Source: Bacteroidota bacterium
Lineage (GTDB): Bacteria > Bacteroidota > Bacteroidia > Bacteroidales > CAJPTX01
Assembly (NCBI GenBank): GCA_002748015.1
Contig: PDRH01000130.1
Span: 1-5,890, forward strand
Reading direction: 5' to 3'
Length of the DNA: 5,890 nt
The notes below the pieces were generated by a model. That model worked only from the letters and a program-made list of their open reading frames with translations, was not told the origin of the DNA and did not search any database. Numbering within the stretch: position 1 is the stretch's first letter; the number at the start of each line of letters is the position of its first letter. Shown here piece by piece: positions 1 through 3,829 of the stretch. The translations under genes and the position numbers were made by a program.

Positions 1-34
1 TGCTAATCCGTTGAACCAATAAAGCAGAAAGATT

Positions 35-256
35 ATGTACTGGACTTTGGAATTGGCCTCCAAGCTGGAGGATGCGCCCTGGCCGGCGACTCGGGATGAG
101 CTTATAGACTATGCGTACCGTTCGGGTGCTCCGCTGGAGGTTATTGAGAACCTGCGGGAGCTGGACGAGGAGGCAGGTTCGTACGAGAATATAGAGGAGA
201 TTTGGCCTGACTACCCGACGAAGGAGGACTTCTTCTTCAACGAGGAGGAGTACTAG
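35..256 (+). CDS. Small acidic DUF2795-type protein of unknown function
   Basis: This 73-residue protein resembles small proteins of Bacteroidota that I recall being annotated as DUF2795; that assignment is from memory. Its function is not known. It begins MYWTLELASKLEDAPWPAT, has a central stretch DELIDYAYRSGAPLEVIENL (residues 21-40) that looks like a compact helical fold, and ends in an acidic, aromatic tail, IWPDYPTKEDFFFNEEEY (56-73). By hand count it has 21 Asp/Glu and 5 Lys/Arg, so it is strongly acidic. There is no signal peptide, membrane segment or cysteine, so it should be cytosolic. The ATG is preceded by A-rich sequence (AGAAAGATT) without an SD, as is normal for this phylum. It lies 81 bp upstream of thrS on the same strand and may share its transcript. 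The 34 bases before it show no clear promoter, so transcription probably begins outside the window. Confidence 0.85.
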   Translation: MYWTLELASKLEDAPWPATRDELIDYAYRSGAPLEVIENLRELDEEAGSYENIEEIWPDYPTKEDFFFNEEEY

Positions 257-337
257 CCGGCGATAGCGCTGGTGCGGGGGGATGGCCGTGGGCAGGGTCG
301 GGGCGATGGGTATACATATTAGAAAGGTAAAGATATA
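257..337 (+). other. thrS upstream spacer with G-quadruplex-type motif at 290-310
   Basis: The spacer has two halves. The first is very G-rich and holds GGGGGG at 276-281, then four G-tracts at 290-292, 295-297, 300-303 and 308-310, separated by loops of 2, 2 and 4 bases. This fits the standard intramolecular G-quadruplex pattern on the coding strand, so it would also be present in the mRNA. The second half (311-337) is AT-rich and leads into the thrS ATG, with only a weak GAAAGG at 322-327 and no true SD. I see no TAnnTTTG promoter box and no terminator hairpin here. Read-through from the upstream gene is therefore the simplest source of the thrS message. Quadruplex folding is inferred from the pattern only. 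Confidence 0.5.
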
Positions 338-2275
338 ATGCTGAGAATACAACTACCGGATGGTGCAGTCCGTGAGTACCAGAAGGGTGTAACGGGTTTG
401 GAGATTGCCAGGGACCTATCCCCCCGCCTGGCGAAGGAGGTGTTGTCGATCACGGTGAATGGTGATATCTGGGACTTGACGCGTCCGATTGAGGAGGATG
501 CGGCGGTTCGCCTGCATACGTGGGAGGATGCTGAGGGTAAGCATGCCTACTGGCATTCGTCTGCGCACCTGATGGCGGAGGCGATAGAGGCTCTATATCC
601 GGGCGTGCATCTGGGTATAGGCCCTAGCATCGAGCATGGCTTCTACTACGATGTGGACTTCGGGGAGCATAGGGTGCAGGAGAGCGATCTGCGGGACATC
701 GAGGCGAAGATGAAGGAGTTTGCGCGGGCGAAGGAGGAGATAGTTCGTCGTGATGTGAGCAAGGAGGAGGCGCTGGAGCGCTACCGTGCGAAGGATGACC
801 CGTACAAGGTGGAGCTGATCTCGGGGCTGGACGATGGGACGATAACGTTCTACTCGCAGGGGGATTTCACGGACCTGTGCCGGGGGCCGCACCTGCCGAA
901 CACGGGCTACATCAAGGCGGTGAAGCTGCTGAGCGTGGCGGGTGCGTACTGGCGTGGGGATGAGAAGAATAAGCAGCTGACGCGGATCTACGGGATAACC
1001 TTCCCGAAGGAGAGCCAGCTGAAGGAGTACCTGGCGCTGCTGGAGGAGGCCAAGAAGCGGGACCACCGGAAGATCGGTAAGGAGATGGAGCTGTTCACCT
1101 TCTCGAGCCGCGTGGGGCAGGGCCTGCCGCTGTGGCTGCCGAAGGGTGCGCAGCTGCGGGAGCGGCTGGAGAACTTCCTGCGGCAGGTGCAGAAGGAGTA
1201 CGGCTACCAGCCGGTGATCACGCCGCATATCGGGCAGAAGGATTTGTACGTTACGTCTGGGCACTGGGAGAAGTACGGTGAGGATAGCTTCCGGCCGATC
1301 AAGACGCCGCAGGAGGGGGAGGAGTTCCTGCTCAAGCCGATGAACTGCCCGCACCACTGCGAGATCTTCCGTGCTTTCCCGCGTTCGTACCGCGATTTGC
1401 CGCTGCGTTTGGCGGAGTTCGGCACGGTGTATCGCTACGAGCAGTCGGGCGAGCTGCACGGGCTGACGCGGGTTCGGGGTTTCACGCAGGACGATGCGCA
1501 CATCTTCTGCATGCAGGACCAGGTGAAGGAGGAGTTCCTGAAGGTGATGGATATCATCCTGTACATCTTCAAGGTGCTGGATTTCCATGACTACGAGGCG
1601 CAGATCTCGCTGCGCGATCCGAACAACCGTGCCAAGTATCTGGGGTCGGATGAGAACTGGGAGCGTAGCGAGCGTGCGATCATCGAGGCGGCGGAGGAGA
1701 AGGGGCTGAAGGCGACGCAGGTGCCCGGTGAGGCGGCGTTCTACGGGCCGAAGCTGGACTTCATGGTGCGGGATGCGATAGGGCGTAAGTGGCAGCTGGG
1801 GACTATCCAGGTGGACTACAACCTGCCGGAGCGCTTCGAGCTGGAGTATGTGGGTAGCGATGATGGGCGGTATCGGCCGGTGATGATTCACCGTGCGCCC
1901 TTCGGGTCGATGGAGCGCTTTGTGGCGGTGCTGATAGAGCATACGGGGGGGCGTTTCCCGCTGTGGCTGGCGCCGGAGCAGGTGATGGTGCTTCCGATCA
2001 GCGACAGGTTCAACGACTACGCCTACTCTGTGGCCAAGGAGCTTTCGGGCAAGGGTTTCCGTGCGGAGGTGGATGATCGGTCGGAGAAGGTGGGCAAGAA
2101 GATTCGGGAGGCTGAGCTGAAGCGGATACCGTACAGCGTGGTGGTTGGCGAGAAGGAGCAGGAGTCGGGTGCGGTTTCCGTTCGTGCGCGGGGGGGTGTA
2201 GACCGTGGTAGCATGTCGGTGGATGCCTTTGCAGGGCTGCTGGCGCAGGAAATGGAGGAAACTTTGCGCGTCTAG
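338..2275 (+). CDS. thrS: Threonine--tRNA ligase (threonyl-tRNA synthetase)
   Basis: A full-length class II synthetase of 645 residues, the usual length in this phylum. It activates threonine with ATP and loads it onto tRNA-Thr in the cytosol. Domains in order: TGS domain (about 1-62); N2 editing domain (about 65-225), with the HxxxH motif at H73 and H77 and the DLCRGPH segment carrying C181 and H185, which hydrolyses mischarged Ser-tRNA-Thr; catalytic core (about 245-540); and C-terminal anticodon-binding domain (about 545-645). The three zinc ligands of the active site are present: C337 in MNCPHH, H388 in TQDDAH and H518 in MIHRAPFG. Motif 2 (FGTVYRYE, R366) and motif 3 (GSMERF, R527) are intact. 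The start gives MLRIQLPDGAVREY, a normal TGS beginning, behind AT-rich sequence without an SD. No T-box or obvious tRNA-like operator fits in the short leader. An internal infC promoter lies just past the stop, and no terminator separates the two genes. Confidence 0.98.
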   Translation: MLRIQLPDGAVREYQKGVTGLEIARDLSPRLAKEVLSITVNGDIWDLTRPIEEDAAVRLHTWEDAEGKHAYWHSSAHLMAEAIEALYPGVHLGIGPSIEHGFYYDVDFGEHRVQESDLRDIEAKMKEFARAKEEIVRRDVSKEEALERYRAKDDPYKVELISGLDDGTITFYSQGDFTDLCRGPHLPNTGYIKAVKLLSVAGAYWRGDEKNKQLTRIYGITFPKESQLKEYLALLEEAKKRDHRKIGKEMELFTFSSRVGQGLPLWLPKGAQLRERLENFLRQVQKEYGYQPVITPHIGQKDLYVTSGHWEKYGEDSFRPIKTPQEGEEFLLKPMNCPHHCEIFRAFPRSYRDLPLRLAEFGTVYRYEQSGELHGLTRVRGFTQDDAHIFCMQDQVKEEFLKVMDIILYIFKVLDFHDYEAQISLRDPNNRAKYLGSDENWERSERAIIEAAEEKGLKATQVPGEAAFYGPKLDFMVRDAIGRKWQLGTIQVDYNLPERFELEYVGSDDGRYRPVMIHRAPFGSMERFVAVLIEHTGGRFPLWLAPEQVMVLPISDRFNDYAYSVAKELSGKGFRAEVDDRSEKVGKKIREAELKRIPYSVVVGEKEQESGAVSVRARGGVDRGSMSVDAFAGLLAQEMEETLRV

Positions 2276-2277
2276 GC

Positions 2278-2306
2278 GTTGTAGTGAAAAAAGATTTGTA
2301 CTTTTG
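2278..2306 (+). promoter_or_regulatory. Bacteroidota-type promoter for infC-rpmI-rplT
   Basis: TACTTTTG at 2299-2306 is an exact match to the Bacteroidota -7 consensus TAnnTTTG. GTTG at 2278-2281 lies 17 bases upstream and can serve as the -33 element (consensus TTTG or TTG). Transcription would start near 2311-2315, giving infC a leader of about 30 bases that is almost entirely its ribosome-binding region. The box lies 23 bases past the thrS stop codon, in one of the few AT-rich stretches of the cluster. No start site has been mapped, so this is a consensus match only. Confidence 0.65.
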
Positions 2307-2326
2307 TAGCGTGTATAACTAACCGT

Positions 2327-2343
2327 AGGAGGATAGAGCAATA
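2327..2343 (+). promoter_or_regulatory. Strong Shine-Dalgarno and ATA start codon of infC
   Basis: AGGAGGA at 2327-2333 is a near-perfect SD, with 7 bases between it and the ATA at 2341-2343. This fixes the infC start: the frame is closed upstream by stops at 2320-2322 and 2326-2328, and no ATG, GTG or TTG occurs in frame until GTG at 2431, which is too late. An SD this strong stands out because the small protein, thrS, rplT and ppdK here have none. infC genes are known for rare start codons (AUU in E. coli) that IF-3 itself discriminates against. AUA belongs to the same disfavoured class. Confidence 0.75.
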
Positions 2344-2910
2344 GCAGGTAATTATCCCAGGCGTCCGAGATTCCCGCAGCGGGATAGGGGGCCAGAGCAT
2401 AAGATTAACGACAAGATTCGGGCTTCGAAGGTGCGAATCGTGGGTGATAACGTTGGTGAGCCGCGCGTGGTGAGCCTTGAGGAGGCCCTCGAGGTGGCGC
2501 GTCGTCAGGACTTGGATTTGGTGCTGATAGTGGAGAATGCCGATCCGCCGGTTTGCCGGGTGGTGGACTACCAGAAGTTCCTGTACCAGAAGAAGCGTAA
2601 GGAGAAGGAGCAGAAGGCGAAGACGACGAAGGTGGTGCTCAAGGAGATTCGCTTCGGCCCGAATACGGATGACCACGACTACGATTTCAAGCTCCGCCAT
2701 GCGCAGAAGTTCCTGCAGGATGGTGCGAAGGTGAAGGCGCTGGTTTTCTTCAAGGGTCGGTCGATTGTTTTTCAGGATCAGGGGGAAATGCTACTTTTGC
2801 GGTTCGCAAAGGACCTGGAGGATCTGGCCAAGGTGGAGCAGCTGCCGAAGCTGGAGGGGAAGCGAATGATAATGTTCCTTGCGCCGCTGAATGCGGGCAA
2901 GAAGAAGTAA
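2341..2910 (+). CDS. infC: Translation initiation factor IF-3, starting at ATA
   Basis: IF-3 binds the 30S subunit, keeps it apart from 50S and proofreads the start codon and initiator tRNA. From the ATA start the protein is 189 residues, a normal length. It has a basic N-terminal extension (about 1-20), then HKINDKIRASKVRIVGD (20-36), the N-domain signature. PPVCRVVDYQKF (69-80) leads into a highly charged Lys-rich linker helix. The C-domain begins near KEIRFGPNTDDHDY (101-114) and contains FFKGRSI (136-142). The protein ends in a basic tail, NAGKKK. A GTG at 2431 would give 159 residues but would remove the conserved INDKIRASK block, so I reject it. The next gene, rpmI, follows after 26 bases. 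Autogenous control is likely by analogy: excess IF-3 would repress its own AUA-initiated message. The start codon is inferred; the identity is secure. Confidence 0.93.
   Translation: MAGNYPRRPRFPQRDRGPEHKINDKIRASKVRIVGDNVGEPRVVSLEEALEVARRQDLDLVLIVENADPPVCRVVDYQKFLYQKKRKEKEQKAKTTKVVLKEIRFGPNTDDHDYDFKLRHAQKFLQDGAKVKALVFFKGRSIVFQDQGEMLLLRFAKDLEDLAKVEQLPKLEGKRMIMFLAPLNAGKKK
2770..2799 (+). promoter_or_regulatory. Candidate internal promoter within infC for rpmI-rplT
   Basis: TACTTTTG at 2792-2799 is identical to the 8-mer in the promoter before infC and matches TAnnTTTG exactly. TTTC at 2770-2773 lies 18 bases upstream as an imperfect -33 element. The surrounding codons (att gtt ttt, then cta ctt ttg) are AT-rich and unlike the G-ending codons used elsewhere in the gene, as if the DNA carried a second signal. 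A start near 2805 would give rpmI a leader of about 130 bases. E. coli also has internal promoters in infC serving rpmI-rplT. Chance occurrence within a Leu-Leu-Leu run remains possible. Confidence 0.4.
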
Positions 2911-2925
2911 GTGTGTAACATAAAT

Positions 2926-2932
2926 AGGAGGG
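2926..2932 (+). promoter_or_regulatory. Strong Shine-Dalgarno of rpmI
   Basis: AGGAGGG lies 4 bases before the rpmI ATG at 2937, within the 26-base infC-rpmI spacer. Together with the infC SD, it makes two strong SDs in adjacent genes in a window where the other starts lack one. Confidence 0.7.
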
Positions 2933-2936
2933 AACA

Positions 2937-3134
2937 ATGCCGAAGATGAAATCGAAGCGCGGTGCTTCGAAGCGATTCCGCGTGACGGGTTCGGGCCGTG
3001 TGAAGCGCAAGCATGCGTTCAAGAGCCACATTCTGACGAAGAAGGAGACGAAGCGTAAGCGGAATCTCACGAAGATGGGGCTGGTGCACAAGTGCGACGA
3101 GAAGCGCGTGAAGGAGCTCATTCTCGCGAGCTAG
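2937..3134 (+). CDS. rpmI: 50S ribosomal protein L35 (bL35)
   Basis: This 65-residue, very basic protein is a structural part of the large ribosomal subunit. Length and sequence fit the family: MPKMKSKRGASKRFRVTGSG at the N-terminus (residues 1-20), then RVKRKHAFKSHILTKK (21-36), which carries the family signature, and KRNLTKMGLVHK (41-52). The ATG follows a good SD at the normal spacing. Its place between infC and rplT is the conserved bacterial order and leaves no doubt about identity. It is probably cotranscribed with infC and may also be transcribed from the candidate promoter inside infC. In E. coli, L20 represses rpmI and rplT together by binding their mRNA. In this window the longer, structured spacer lies after rpmI, so any such control here may act mainly on rplT. 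Confidence 0.97.
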   Translation: MPKMKSKRGASKRFRVTGSGRVKRKHAFKSHILTKKETKRKRNLTKMGLVHKCDEKRVKELILAS

Positions 3135-3223
3135 ATAGGCGGGAGCGATTTATTTTTCCATGAGGGTACGTTAGAGTTTTCCAAGTGCCTTAGCGCCACT
3201 CTAAGCCCGTAAAGATTTTTGAG
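3135..3223 (+). promoter_or_regulatory. Structured rpmI-rplT spacer, candidate L20-responsive leader
   Basis: This 89-base gap is long for a tight ribosomal protein cluster. TTAGAGT (3171-3177) and ACTCTAA (3198-3204) form a perfect 7-bp stem around a 20-base loop. Within it, AGTG (3184-3187) can pair with CACT (3197-3200), which overlaps the 3' arm of the long stem, so the two helices are mutually exclusive. The stem ends 19 bases before the rplT ATG, and the bases between (GTAAAGATTTTTGAG) hold no SD. L20 controls its own operon through RNA structure in E. coli and Bacillus. The analogy suggests a similar role here, but I do not recognise a described leader family and the pairing is short. 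Confidence 0.35.
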
Positions 3224-3568
3224 ATGCCACGTTCAGTGAATGCAGTCGCCTCTCGTAGGAGGCGCAAGAAGATTCTCAAGCAGACGAAGGGTAACTTCCT
3301 GGCCCGTCGTAATGTGTATACCGTAGCCAAGAACACCCTTGAGAAGGGTTGGCTACATGCCTACAGGGGGAGGAAGCGCAAGAAGGGCGAGTTCCGCAAG
3401 TTGTGGATCCAGCGTATCAACGCGGCGGTTCGCGCTGAGGGTATCACCTACTCGGACTTCATGGGGCGGATCAAGAAGAAGGATATTCAGCTGAGCCGTA
3501 AGGTGCTCGCTGACCTGGCTATGAACAATCCGGCGGCCTTCAAGGCGATAGTTGATTCGGTGAAGTAG
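3224..3568 (+). CDS. rplT: 50S ribosomal protein L20 (bL20)
   Basis: A 114-residue basic protein, the usual length of the family. L20 binds 23S rRNA early and is needed for the first steps of 50S assembly. It is also a translational repressor of its own operon in several bacteria. The N-terminal extended arm is rich in Arg and Lys (MPRSVNAVASRRRRKKILKQ, residues 1-20), followed by TKGNFLARRNVYTVAKNTLE. The globular part includes the conserved RKLWIQRINAAVR (58-70) and ends in KVLADLAMNNPAAFKAIVD, as in homologues. The start codon gives the standard MPRSVN beginning. It is the last gene of the cluster: an intrinsic terminator begins about 30 bases past its stop. No SD is visible before the ATG, unlike the two genes upstream. 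Confidence 0.98.
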   Translation: MPRSVNAVASRRRRKKILKQTKGNFLARRNVYTVAKNTLEKGWLHAYRGRKRKKGEFRKLWIQRINAAVRAEGITYSDFMGRIKKKDIQLSRKVLADLAMNNPAAFKAIVDSVK

Positions 3569-3598
3569 CCTGCAGCAGGTAGCATGATATAGCTATGG

Positions 3599-3633
3599 GG
3601 GGGATTGCCTTTGTGGGCGGTCCCCCTTTTTTT
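3599..3633 (+). terminator. Intrinsic terminator of the infC-rpmI-rplT unit
   Basis: GGGGGATTGCC (3599-3609) pairs with GGCGGTCCCCC (3616-3626) over 11 base pairs, two of them G-U, around a 6-base loop. Seven T residues follow directly (3627-3633). This is a textbook Rho-independent terminator on the + strand. It separates the ribosomal protein cluster from ppdK. Its T-run overlaps the region where the -33 element of the next promoter would lie. Confidence 0.92.
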
Positions 3634-3657
3634 ATTCGGGAAGTTTTCCTACATTTG
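3629..3657 (+). promoter_or_regulatory. Bacteroidota-type promoter for ppdK
   Basis: TACATTTG at 3650-3657 matches TAnnTTTG exactly. The -33 position falls in the T-run of the preceding terminator (3627-3633), which offers TTT but not the G of the consensus. Transcription would start near 3662-3666, leaving a leader of roughly 165 bases before the ppdK ATG. The box is the only exact match in the 261-bp gap between rplT and ppdK. Confidence 0.6.
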
Positions 3658-3829
3658 TAAGGCATAAGGCATGCCGATAGTGCTTCTGTTTGCGCGTTGC
3701 ATCCCCCGGGCGATACGGAGACGTGGTTTAGCGTCGCTTTCTTAGCGATGCGCTGGATGGGTAGTATAAAGGAGCTGGGTGTACAGCCGTTAGCCCGGTG
3801 AATGTTTAAGCTTCTAAACGGATAGAGCT
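3658..3829 (+). other. Long ppdK 5' leader with several short hairpins
   Basis: The leader holds no recognised gene or riboswitch. Three inverted repeats are visible. GGCAT (3661-3665) pairs with ATGCC (3671-3675), close to the predicted transcript start. GCGTCGCT (3731-3738) pairs with AGCGATGC (3744-3751) over 8 bp with one G-U and a 5-base loop. GTTTA (3804-3808) pairs with TAAAC (3815-3819), ten bases before the ppdK ATG. Two tiny reading frames fit inside: 24 codons at 3671-3745 and MFKLLNG at 3802-3825. None has an SD, and I do not claim that they are translated. The hairpins have no T-run, so they are not simple terminators. Confidence 0.35.

Noticed and set aside
257..337. T-box or tRNA-mimic operator for thrS
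   Set aside because: The 81-base spacer is too short for a T-box and shows no tRNA-Thr-like anticodon arm or terminator/antiterminator pair.
593..2341. A 582-codon open frame on the - strand opposite thrS
   Set aside because: Its translation is Arg/Leu/His-rich low-complexity sequence with no recognisable domain. It arises because G-ending codons on the + strand leave the antisense frame free of stops. thrS is unambiguous.
2537..2734. A 65-codon + strand frame inside infC
   Set aside because: It is a shadow of the Lys/Arg-rich linker region read in another frame; the product is nearly all Arg, Ser and Met.
2431..2910. GTG 2431 as the infC start
   Set aside because: It would delete the INDKIRASK part of the IF-3 N-domain, has no SD, and leaves conserved sequence untranslated upstream.
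3123..3130. CTCGCGAG palindrome at the end of rpmI
   Set aside because: It encodes the normal C-terminus and is too short to assign a role.
3151..3158. TATTTTTC as a promoter for rplT
   Set aside because: It lacks the final G of TAnnTTTG and has no -33 element at the right distance.
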